Positions 1 to 6,148 of a DNA stretch of 7,183 nucleotides are shown here, in pieces (the first letter of the stretch is position 1; every line of letters starts with the position of its first letter). The position numbers and the translations under genes were made by a program. The stretch comes from WJKK01 sp964638225 (GTDB lineage Bacteria; Patescibacteriota; WWE3; UBA101185; UBA10185): NCBI GenBank assembly GCA_964638225.1, contig CAZWYL010000019.1, forward strand, positions 1 to 7,183. Reading direction: 5' to 3'. The notes under the pieces are model-generated. The model saw nothing but the letters and a program-made list of their open reading frames with translations. It was not told the origin of the DNA and searched no databases.

Positions 1-29
1 GGTGTTTTTAAGTCTGACATTTTAGTCAT
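1..29 (-). CDS. Start of probable 2-oxoacid:ferredoxin oxidoreductase beta subunit (partial, runs off left edge)
   Basis: Only the first nine full codons are inside the window: MTKMSDLKT, followed by the first two bases of a probable Pro codon. The ATG at 29-27 lies 9 bases after a strong AAAGGAG site and overlaps the end of the gamma-alpha gene by 8 bases. An in-frame ATG at 20 is possible, but its spacing from the site is too long. Beta subunits of this enzyme family commonly begin with a short stretch ending in DLKTP or similar, just before the WCPGCG motif that binds the 4Fe-4S cluster. The gene order alpha then beta is also the usual one. The beta subunit carries thiamine diphosphate and the iron-sulfur cluster, and without it the gamma-alpha chain would not work. 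The call rests on context plus this short N-terminus; the diagnostic cysteines lie outside the window. Confidence 0.72.
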
Positions 30-1776
30 TGTGTTTTTCTCCTTTCATTACACTTTTAATTTTTTCTTCAATTTCTTGGGGATAGATCTGACGCCCGTCG
101 TACTTTAACAATTTGTCATCTATTTTTATTCCTGTCTTTTCTCTTATCAAGTTAGCCAGCTGTCCAGAATAATTACATTCAATATCAATTATGTGTTTGG
201 AACTCGAGAGAAATTCTTTTACCGCTTTCGATGGGAAGGGATTCATCCAAGTAATGTGTAGATAATTCACATTTTCAAAGTTTCTTATTGCTTGCAATAC
301 ACTACCCTTATTACTCCCCCAAGAAACCAAAGTTATATCTGCATTTTCCGGCCCAAAAATTTGGGGTGGGGACATATCCTCTTCCGCACAAGTAATCAAC
401 TTTTTCATACGTTTTTCCATCATCTTGTTGCGTAAATCTATCTCTTCAGTTGAATAACCATGTTGGTCATGCTCATCAGAGTTAGCAAGGAAAAAATTAC
501 CTGAACCGGGAACACTTCTTTGAGAAATTCCATCAGACTCAAATTTATATCTTTGGAAGTCTTCAATAAATTGATCAGAGAATTTTCCTCGATCAACTTC
601 ATAATCCGAGATATCAAAGAACTCACAGGTCTGTTCATGTTCACAAATATTTTTGTCTATTAGGATAACTACAGGGGTTTGATATTTATCAGCCAAATTA
701 AAGGCCTCCATAGTTAAATCAAAAGTTTCTTGGGCATCTCCGGGAGCTAGAACTATCCGTGGAAACGCTCCTTGATGTGCGTGCAAGACAAATTGCAAAT
801 CTCCCTGCTCACTCCAAGTTGGAATACCAGTACCGGGAGAACCCCGCATTCCTTCTACAATGACAATAGGTGTTTCTGTTATACCTGCTAATCCGTAACC
901 TTCTGACATTAAACAGAATCCTCCTCCGGACGTAGAAGTCATTGACCGAGCTCCGGCAAAAGACGCTCCAATAGTCATATTAATTGCGGAAATTTCATCT
1001 TCAGGCTGTCTGTACACATAACCGTATTTTTCTTGATTGGCCGCTAAAACATGCAAAATATTAGATATAGGGGACATTGGATAAATAGAAGCAAACTGCA
1101 TGCCTGCGGCAATCGCTCCCAGTGCTGCTGCTTCGTTTCCGCTCACTACCATTTTTGGCACGAAAGAACTAACCGAATCTATTGGCTTAAGAAAACCTTT
1201 AACTTGATCCTTATACTCATCAAGAACATATTCATAGGCACTCTTTGCTACTTGAATGTTGGCAGAAATTATTTCCTCTCCTTTATCCTCAAATTCTTCC
1301 TCAATCAGCTGCTGCAGAGTAGAAAATTTTGCTCCTAATAAAGCGGTTACAGCTCCCAGGGCTCCAGTATTTATAAAAATCTCTTTTCCACCTGCCTCTT
1401 TCGCAAAACCTGAAAGAGGGACACCGCATAAATTGACGCCTTCTTTAACCTCAGGATTATCAATTTTGCTGTCGGAATTATAAATTATCCCGCCTCCAGA
1501 TCTTAACTCCAGATGATGTTTTTCTATAGTTTCTTTATTTAGGGCAATCAAAAAATCGGATGTTTTTTGAGGAGCACCAACTTCTCCAAACCCAAAACTA
1601 ACCTGCATGACATTATGCCCGCCACGAACTAAAGAAGGATATTCAACTAATCCGTAAGCGTTATAGCCGGATCGTGCCGCCAATTTAACAAGTAGATGGC
1701 CTATTGATTTCACGCCTTGTCCGGCATAACCACCAATTTTCACCGAATTAATTATTGCTTGTTTTTCTTTCTTCAT
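22..1776 (-). CDS. 2-oxoacid:ferredoxin oxidoreductase, fused gamma-alpha subunit (KorA-like)
   Basis: This subunit helps convert a 2-oxoacid and CoA to acyl-CoA and CO2 while reducing ferredoxin, in the cytoplasm. Numbering is from ATG 1776 (584 residues). The gamma domain comes first (about 10-195), with GGYAGQG at 15-21 and VRGG at 50-53. The pyrimidine-binding alpha domain follows (about 210-385), with GNEAAALGA at 213-221, YPMSP at 232-236 (the YPITP motif of this family) and RGSPGTG at 311-317. The C-terminal domain II (about 480-575) ends with IECNYSGQLANLIRE from 532. The length of about 580-600 residues is typical for gamma-alpha fusions. An upstream in-frame GTG at 1809 exists, but ATG 1776 gives an ATGA overlap with the preceding gene and starts naturally just before the gamma fold. 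A weak GGA lies 6 bases upstream. Substrate choice (pyruvate, 2-oxoglutarate, branched-chain or aryl oxoacids) cannot be read from this subunit. No separate delta (ferredoxin-like) subunit is seen. Confidence 0.93.
   Translation of the reverse strand: MKKEKQAIINSVKIGGYAGQGVKSIGHLLVKLAARSGYNAYGLVEYPSLVRGGHNVMQVSFGFGEVGAPQKTSDFLIALNKETIEKHHLELRSGGGIIYNSDSKIDNPEVKEGVNLCGVPLSGFAKEAGGKEIFINTGALGAVTALLGAKFSTLQQLIEEEFEDKGEEIISANIQVAKSAYEYVLDEYKDQVKGFLKPIDSVSSFVPKMVVSGNEAAALGAIAAGMQFASIYPMSPISNILHVLAANQEKYGYVYRQPEDEISAINMTIGASFAGARSMTSTSGGGFCLMSEGYGLAGITETPIVIVEGMRGSPGTGIPTWSEQGDLQFVLHAHQGAFPRIVLAPGDAQETFDLTMEAFNLADKYQTPVVILIDKNICEHEQTCEFFDISDYEVDRGKFSDQFIEDFQRYKFESDGISQRSVPGSGNFFLANSDEHDQHGYSTEEIDLRNKMMEKRMKKLITCAEEDMSPPQIFGPENADITLVSWGSNKGSVLQAIRNFENVNYLHITWMNPFPSKAVKEFLSSSKHIIDIECNYSGQLANLIREKTGIKIDDKLLKYDGRQIYPQEIEEKIKSVMKGEKHND
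39..45 (-). promoter_or_regulatory. Shine-Dalgarno site of the beta subunit gene
   Basis: On the minus strand AAAGGAG lies inside the last codons of the gamma-alpha gene, with 9 bases between it and the ATG at 29. This spacing picks ATG 29 over ATG 20 as the start. It also suggests the beta subunit is translated by reinitiation or coupling, as expected for subunits needed in equal amounts. Confidence 0.75.
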
Positions 1777-4634
1777 ATTTTTTCCGTATAAATCCTTTCG
1801 GGCTGACACCCATTTTCTATAAGTAAATTAGTTGCATCTTCAATCATAAATTTGTTTCCGCAAAGGTAGGCCGAGCACTCGCTAGCATCGGGAAAGTCTT
1901 TCTTCACTATAGCATTGATAAATCCAACATGCCCATCCCATTTCTCGCTGGGATTTTGTATTGCTATTTTTAAATCAAAATTCGAATGCTTTTCAGCTAA
2001 TTCTTCAAAGTATTCTTTCAAAAATATATCCTCATAATTAGTAAAACCCATATACAACGAAACGTTTCTCTCGGAATCTTCCTCCTCTAAAACTCTTTCA
2101 ATCATGTATTTCAAAGGAGCTATACCACACCCCGTGCCCAAAAATAGCAAATTCTTTGAACCGTCATCGAGATTTAACTCAAAGTTTCCAAAAGGACCAA
2201 GATAAGTTATTTTGTCTCCAGGCTTTAGGGCTTCAAAAAACTTGGAACCAGGGCCTCCGGGAGTTGAATCTACTAACAAATTAAATTTATTTGAAGCATT
2301 TTGCCCTGCAATTGAATAGCAATTTATTCTGGTATCAGAAACTTTGACGCTAATGTAATGTCCGGGATCAAATTCAAAAGGCTCTTCCATTTCTAATTCA
2401 AAATAGCGGGTTTTACCTGCAAGCAGTTCGGTAGATAGAGTGGTTGCAGTTTTAAATTTAGGTCCTCTAACCTTCTTTTTCTTTGCCTTGAGATACACCT
2501 TACTATCAATTGCCCATACATCGTTCAAAGTAACAATAACGGGATTTATCTCGATTTCCGAGATTTCGGGAGCCGCCTTTACCAACCCTCCTAGGCGAAC
2601 AATAAGGTCATAAAGCTTATCTAATGCATGAGGAGGCTTGTGTTCCGTTCCTTTAAGTAAAGTATAAACCTTTGACTCCTTAACCAGTTCTTGCGCTGCA
2701 TGGACATCCACAGGAAGTAAATGCAAATTTTTATCCGCAATCATTTCTGCCAGGGAACCTCCTGCGCCAAAAAGAAGTACCGGCCCAAAAGTAGGATCAT
2801 GTTTGACACCCACTATCACCTCTACATCAGAAACCACTTCCTTCTGTATCTGGAAACTAACATTATCCTTTATAGAAGAATCTAGGTGTTCAACTTTTCT
2901 AAGAAGAGTATCCCATGCTCGATCCAGGTCTTTTTGATTTTTAATATTTAATATTACCCCGCCAACATCCCTTTTATGAACCAATCCCGGAGATGATAGC
3001 TTCAAAACTACTGGATAACCTACATTTTCCGCAAAATATTTTGCATCTTTTAAATTAGCCGCTATTTTGGTTGGAGGTGTCTTAATTCCAATAGCCGAAA
3101 TAACTTCATCTGCTTCAAGATTATCAAGAGTGGGATGTTCTTTTTTAGCCGCATCTTCTAAAACACTACTAACCTCTTCAGGTAAAATTTCCGTATTCAA
3201 CACACTAATATCTTGAATTTTATTTACGTTTTCTAGCTGCTTTTCCTTAAACTTCCACATGGCTCCTATAGCAGAAATTGCTTGTTCCGGATAGCTAAAG
3301 GAAGGTATTTTATATTCATCAAGTTTTCTAATGCCTTCCAAAACAAGATTTCCTCCCATAAAGGAACAGAAGATCGGTTTGTTGTACTTCTTTGAAATCT
3401 CACCAATAACTTCTGCCGTTTCTTTGACCTGGGTCACGTTTTGGGGAGTTAAGATAACGAGCAGAGCATCACATTTCCCGGTTTCCATAATAATTTCCAT
3501 AGCATCAGCATAACGATCTGACAAAGCATCTCCCATAACATCAACCGGGTTGAGAATTGCGGCTGAGCGGGGAAGAACTTCAGATAATTTTTCTTTCGTT
3601 TCCTCATCAAACTCCGGCACTTCCAGACCTGCTTCCACAATTGCATCGGCACTTAACACAGCGGGACCTCCGGCATTAGAAACAACGGCTACTTTAGAAC
3701 CCTTAGGAATATCTTCCCAGGAAAAAGCCTTTGAAATGTTAAAGAAATCCTGAAGAGTACCGCATCTTAAAACACCTGCTTTATCTAAAGCTGTATCAAG
3801 AACATCATCTGCTCCTGCAATAGCGCCTGTGTGCGACTGCATAGCTGAAGCAGCAGCTTCACTCTTTCCCGGTTTTAATATAAATACCGGGTCCTTCTGG
3901 GTAATTTTTTGTGTTAACTCAATAAATTTAGAACCATCTGATATCGACTCTAAGTACATTCCGATAGGCTGAACTTTCGCCTCGCCCTCCTCAGCCAGAG
4001 TAGTAATATTATCCTGGGATTTGCCAATAAAATATTCTAAAACATCGTTTTCGTTTATATCAGCTTTATTACCTAAAGTAATAAACTCGCTGAAACCTAA
4101 ACTTTTCGAGGAACACCAATCAAAGAGACTGGCTGCAATAGCCCCTGACTGAGATATAAATCTAAGATTACCGGGACGTCCTGAAACTTTAGCGAAAGTG
4201 GAATTTATGGGACAAAGTTCATTAACAAAACCCAGACAATTGGGACCCAAAACGTTCATCTCATACTTTTCAACAATTTCCATTAAGTCCTTTTCTAGCT
4301 TAGCACCCTCAGAACCAGTCTCCTTAAAACCTGCAGAAAAAATCACGAAATTTTTAATACCCTTTTCTCCGGAGCGAGTCATAACATCTAGAATGATTTT
4401 CTTGGGTATTGCAAATACAGCTAAGTCCGGTATTTCAGGTAAACTGTCAACATTTTTGAAACATTCTAAGCCATTGATATTATCAGAGTTTGGATTAACG
4501 GGATAAATGTTTCCTTTAAAACCGGAATCTAAGATGTTTTGCAAAACTACTGCACCTATTTTCTCAGGAGATCTCGATGCACCTACCACTGCAACGGAAC
4601 GAGGACAGAATAGGGCAGTTAATTCTTTGGGCAT
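1773..4634 (-). CDS. ADP-forming acyl-CoA synthetase (alpha+beta) fused to a ferredoxin-NADP reductase-like domain
   Basis: This is a 953-residue protein with two enzymes in one chain. Residues 1-715 are a full ADP-forming acyl-CoA (acetyl-CoA) synthetase, which makes ATP from acyl-CoA, ADP and phosphate. Visible parts are the CoA-binding Rossmann motif VAVVGAS (14-20), SQSGAIAAS (161-169), the phospho-histidine loop SHTGAIAG with His268, and an ATP-grasp domain from about 505. The ATP-grasp part has the second histidine in VHKRDVGGV (His553), FGAGGSLAE (622-630) and EIEINPVIV (693-701). Stand-alone family members are about 700 residues. After a lysine-rich linker (717-727), residues 728-953 match the FAD/NAD(P) reductase fold: PGHYISVKV (757-765), CYSIAG (772-777), GPFGNF (813-818), GTGCGIAP (833-840) and YLCGNKFMI (923-931). 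There is no PyrK-type cysteine cluster at the C-terminus. It heads the operon, and its TGA overlaps the next ATG. The ATG at 4634 has no Shine-Dalgarno site and probably lies at the transcription start. I infer a role coupling ATP formation with ferredoxin or NAD(P)H turnover. The acyl substrate is unknown. Confidence 0.92.
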   Translation of the reverse strand: MPKELTALFCPRSVAVVGASRSPEKIGAVVLQNILDSGFKGNIYPVNPNSDNINGLECFKNVDSLPEIPDLAVFAIPKKIILDVMTRSGEKGIKNFVIFSAGFKETGSEGAKLEKDLMEIVEKYEMNVLGPNCLGFVNELCPINSTFAKVSGRPGNLRFISQSGAIAASLFDWCSSKSLGFSEFITLGNKADINENDVLEYFIGKSQDNITTLAEEGEAKVQPIGMYLESISDGSKFIELTQKITQKDPVFILKPGKSEAAASAMQSHTGAIAGADDVLDTALDKAGVLRCGTLQDFFNISKAFSWEDIPKGSKVAVVSNAGGPAVLSADAIVEAGLEVPEFDEETKEKLSEVLPRSAAILNPVDVMGDALSDRYADAMEIIMETGKCDALLVILTPQNVTQVKETAEVIGEISKKYNKPIFCSFMGGNLVLEGIRKLDEYKIPSFSYPEQAISAIGAMWKFKEKQLENVNKIQDISVLNTEILPEEVSSVLEDAAKKEHPTLDNLEADEVISAIGIKTPPTKIAANLKDAKYFAENVGYPVVLKLSSPGLVHKRDVGGVILNIKNQKDLDRAWDTLLRKVEHLDSSIKDNVSFQIQKEVVSDVEVIVGVKHDPTFGPVLLFGAGGSLAEMIADKNLHLLPVDVHAAQELVKESKVYTLLKGTEHKPPHALDKLYDLIVRLGGLVKAAPEISEIEINPVIVTLNDVWAIDSKVYLKAKKKKVRGPKFKTATTLSTELLAGKTRYFELEMEEPFEFDPGHYISVKVSDTRINCYSIAGQNASNKFNLLVDSTPGGPGSKFFEALKPGDKITYLGPFGNFELNLDDGSKNLLFLGTGCGIAPLKYMIERVLEEEDSERNVSLYMGFTNYEDIFLKEYFEELAEKHSNFDLKIAIQNPSEKWDGHVGFINAIVKKDFPDASECSAYLCGNKFMIEDATNLLIENGCQPERIYTEKI

Positions 4635-4640
4635 ATATCT

Positions 4641-4669
4641 AGTCTAGGTAATTTCAAAGAACGAGTCAA
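4641..4669 (-). promoter_or_regulatory. Promoter of the oxoacid oxidoreductase operon (leaderless)
   Basis: On the minus strand TTGACT (4669-4664) is followed after 17 bases by TAGACT (4646-4641). Six bases separate the -10 box from the ATG at 4634, so the predicted transcription start is the A of the ATG. No Shine-Dalgarno site is visible in this interval, which agrees with a leaderless mRNA. The -35 matches five of six consensus bases and the -10 four of six. Confidence 0.62.
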
Positions 4670-4673
4670 TAAG

Positions 4674-4687
4674 AGTGCATTAGCACT
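4674..4687. repeat. Small perfect inverted repeat upstream of the operon -35 box
   Basis: AGTGC-ATTA-GCACT is a perfect dyad with 5-base arms. It ends four bases before the TTGACT box of the leftward operon promoter. It could be an operator, but arms this short also arise by chance. Confidence 0.35.
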
Positions 4688-4753
4688 AAGTAAATATGAA
4701 ATTTTTATCGGATAGGAGTTATTAGCTCTTTTTCTTATTAGAGCGATTAGTAC
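4679..4753 (+). repeat. Cluster of four ATTAGNNC repeats in the divergent intergenic region
   Basis: The octamers ATTAGCAC (4679-4686), ATTAGCTC (4721-4728), ATTAGAGC (4737-4744) and ATTAGTAC (4746-4753) lie in the same direction in the 180-base gap between two divergent genes. The spacings are irregular (42, 16 and 9 bases). They may be binding sites for a regulator of one or both genes. AT-rich sequence raises the chance rate, so this is tentative. Confidence 0.35.
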
Positions 4754-4802
4754 AGAACTTCAGCGCTTTAATTACCGATATAAACTACTAATGTATTTGT
4801 GT

Positions 4803-4808
4803 TACCAT
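4803..4808 (+). promoter_or_regulatory. Candidate -10 box of the dehydrogenase gene (leaderless spacing)
   Basis: TACCAT (4803-4808) matches TATAAT at four positions and lies six bases before the ATG, the same distance as at the operon promoter. The best -35 with normal spacing is poor (TAAACT, 4781-4786). No Shine-Dalgarno site precedes the ATG, so leaderless translation is likely here too. Confidence 0.4.
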
Positions 4809-4814
4809 TAATTT

Positions 4815-5555
4815 ATGAAATTAAAAAACAAGGTAGCAATAGTAACAGGAGCTTCCAACGGGATTGGCTTGGCAATTGCCAAACAATTCTTAGAGGAAGG
4901 CGCATCAGTAGTTTTTTCAGACGTAGATGAATCCGGCGGGGAAATTGCCCGAAATTTAGGGGAAAAAGCTCTCTTCATAAAATGTGATGTCTCCAATTCA
5001 AAGGAAGTTTACAAACTAGTAGAATCCACTATCAAAAAGTTCGGAAAGCTTGACATAATGGTTAATAATGCGGGAATAGGGGTTCTAGGAGGAGCTTTGG
5101 ACTGCACAGAGGATGATTGGCAAAAAGTCGTGGATATCAATTTGTCGGGAGTATTCTATGGAGTAAAAGCTGCGGGCAACGCCATGAAAGCTGCGGAAAT
5201 TAAAGGTTCCATAATAAACATGACTTCAATTTTAGGTCTTATTGGGCTACAAGGAACAATTGCCTATAGCTCTGCAAAAGGAGGAGTTTCTAATATGACT
5301 CGTTCGGCAGCTTTAGATCTAGCTCCATTGGGAATTAGAGTAAATGCCATTGCTCCAGGTTTTATTAAAACTAACATGACAAAACAGGTAAGAGAAGATG
5401 AGGATTTTAGTGCCATGATCAAAACGAACACTCCCCTCGGCTATATGGGAGAACCGGAAGACATCGCACACGCTGCTGTTTATCTGGCCTCAGACGAAGC
5501 TAAGTACACCACCGGAATTATACTACCTGTAGACGGTGGATGGACTTGTAGATAA
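4815..5555 (+). CDS. Short-chain dehydrogenase/reductase (classical SDR, NAD-type)
   Basis: This 246-residue, soluble NAD(P)-dependent oxidoreductase acts on a hydroxyl or carbonyl group of an unknown substrate. The classical SDR motifs are all present: the nucleotide-binding TGASNGIG at 11-18, Asp36 at the end of the second strand (SDVDES), which favours NAD(H) over NADP(H), NNAG at 84-87, and the catalytic tetrad Asn109, Ser138, Tyr151 and Lys155 (YSSAK). PG at 181-182 and a C-terminal VDGGW complete the fold. Length is normal. It is divergent from the oxoacid oxidoreductase operon and is followed by a convergent gene, so it is probably transcribed alone. FabG-type 3-oxoacyl-ACP reductase is the closest familiar annotation, but many sugar and hydroxyacid dehydrogenases share these motifs, so I give no symbol. 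The ATG lacks a Shine-Dalgarno site. An NADH-consuming role that balances the neighbouring operon is possible but unproven. Confidence 0.93.
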   Translation: MKLKNKVAIVTGASNGIGLAIAKQFLEEGASVVFSDVDESGGEIARNLGEKALFIKCDVSNSKEVYKLVESTIKKFGKLDIMVNNAGIGVLGGALDCTEDDWQKVVDINLSGVFYGVKAAGNAMKAAEIKGSIINMTSILGLIGLQGTIAYSSAKGGVSNMTRSAALDLAPLGIRVNAIAPGFIKTNMTKQVREDEDFSAMIKTNTPLGYMGEPEDIAHAAVYLASDEAKYTTGIILPVDGGWTCR

Positions 5556-5686
5556 AGCTGGCACAATCCAATGCTAAAAATTAAATTATCTACCACCCGT
5601 TAAAAAAGATTAAAAAGAGAAAAAGAAGCAAACTGAAACTCCAGAACCTCAAGAATAAACTAAAACAAGTATAATTTGCTAAATTC

Positions 5687-6016
5687 TTAATACAAATATA
5701 ATGGCATCATATAGCCATCCAGCAGACTCTTATATGTTTTGAACGAAGCTAAACCCGCGATTAGCATTATAACTATTGCTATTACTGTTATCCATAATAC
5801 TCTTTTTGAAATTAGTCTATTGCTGAGATTTTTGTCATTTCTATACTTAAAGAACCAATATAACCCAAAAGGAGCGAATAAAAATGAAATTACATATATT
5901 TTTATTCCCCGAACTTTCGAAATAGAATTCTCTTGATTTAGCTGAAATCCACAATGAGGACAAAATGGAACGTTTTCTTCTATATTTCGCCTGCATTTTG
6001 GACAAACGCCAGTCAT
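5687..6016 (-). CDS. Small zinc-ribbon membrane protein of unknown function
   Basis: The 109-residue protein starts with a zinc-ribbon: CPKC (Cys5, Cys8) and, after ten residues, CPHC (Cys19, Cys22). Two hydrophobic stretches follow, at about 40-58 (IYVISFLFAPFGLYWFF) and about 74-92 (VLWITVIAIVIMLIAGLAS). They are separated by a basic loop of about 15 residues (KYRNDKNLSNRLISKR), so the ribbon and both ends probably face the same side of the membrane. Proteins of this layout are common, are usually annotated only as zinc-ribbon domain-containing, and have no settled role. An in-frame TTG lies one codon upstream (6019), but ATG 6016 is preferred. It sits seven bases after a perfect TATAAT box, with no Shine-Dalgarno site. 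It is divergent from the ribbon-helix-helix gene and converges on the dehydrogenase gene. Confidence 0.8.
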   Translation of the reverse strand: MTGVCPKCRRNIEENVPFCPHCGFQLNQENSISKVRGIKIYVISFLFAPFGLYWFFKYRNDKNLSNRLISKRVLWITVIAIVIMLIAGLASFKTYKSLLDGYMMPLYLY

Positions 6017-6023
6017 CAAATTA

Positions 6024-6051
6024 ATTATATTCTTTAATCACGTGAAGTAAA
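6024..6051 (-). promoter_or_regulatory. Promoter of the zinc-ribbon membrane protein gene (leaderless)
   Basis: On the minus strand TTTACT (6051-6046), a 16-base spacer and a perfect TATAAT (6029-6024) precede the ATG at 6016 by seven bases. The predicted start of transcription is therefore at or within a base of the start codon, and no Shine-Dalgarno site lies between. Confidence 0.6.
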
Positions 6052-6056
6052 GGACG

Positions 6057-6108
6057 AGTAAATATAACTAGTCTAAACCCAAGTGTTAAAAAGTTTAGTA
6101 AATATTAC
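6057..6108 (+). repeat. Pair of 12-base direct repeats in the second divergent promoter region
   Basis: AGTAAATATAAC (6057-6068) and AGTAAATATTAC (6097-6108) differ at one base and start 40 bases apart. Each lies about five bases upstream of one of the two divergent -35 boxes. A third copy of the first nine bases occurs at 4689-4697, upstream of the operon promoter. They could be UP elements or regulator sites. Confidence 0.45.
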
Positions 6109-6112
6109 ACTA

Positions 6113-6142
6113 TTGACAACCACTACAATCATATGCTATACT
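6113..6142 (+). promoter_or_regulatory. Promoter of the ribbon-helix-helix gene (leaderless)
   Basis: A perfect TTGACA (6113-6118), an 18-base spacer and TATACT (6137-6142), preceded by TG in the extended -10 position (TGC), form the strongest promoter in the window. Six bases separate the -10 from the ATG at 6149, so transcription should begin at the start codon. No Shine-Dalgarno site is present. Confidence 0.72.
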
Positions 6143-6148
6143 TGTAAT

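Noticed and set aside
1051..1483. Plus-strand open frames inside the gamma-alpha gene
   Set aside because: They lie opposite a well-supported conserved gene and their translations resemble no protein family.
1774..1809. Upstream GTG start (1809) for the gamma-alpha subunit, adding 11 residues
   Set aside because: ATG 1776 gives a four-base ATGA overlap with the preceding gene and begins directly before the gamma fold; the extra residues overlap the preceding gene and do not resemble the family.
1773..2500. Calling the C-terminal domain PyrK (dihydroorotate dehydrogenase electron transfer subunit)
   Set aside because: The fold is related, but PyrK carries a C-terminal cysteine cluster for a 2Fe-2S centre, which is absent, and no pyrimidine genes are nearby.
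3331..4506. Several open frames on both strands inside the acyl-CoA synthetase part
   Set aside because: Their translations have no recognisable motifs and they overlap conserved motifs of the real frame, so they are shadows.
4716..4735. Terminator-like GAGT...GCTC followed by a T-rich run in the divergent gap
   Set aside because: The stem is only four pairs with one wobble, and no gene on the plus strand ends upstream of it.
4815..5555. Naming the dehydrogenase fabG
   Set aside because: Only generic SDR motifs are visible and no fatty acid genes are nearby; the substrate cannot be read from the sequence.
5556..5686. Intrinsic terminator between the convergent dehydrogenase and zinc-ribbon genes
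   Set aside because: The gap is A-rich on the plus strand and T-rich on the minus strand, but I found no stem longer than three or four pairs next to a T run.
5739..5936. Plus-strand open frame opposite the zinc-ribbon gene
   Set aside because: The minus-strand frame has a clear zinc ribbon, two membrane helices and a good promoter; the opposite frame has none of these.
6083..6148. N-terminally extended start (ATG 6083) for the ribbon-helix-helix protein
   Set aside because: The extension covers a strong promoter and the predicted transcription start at 6149, and it adds nothing to the fold.
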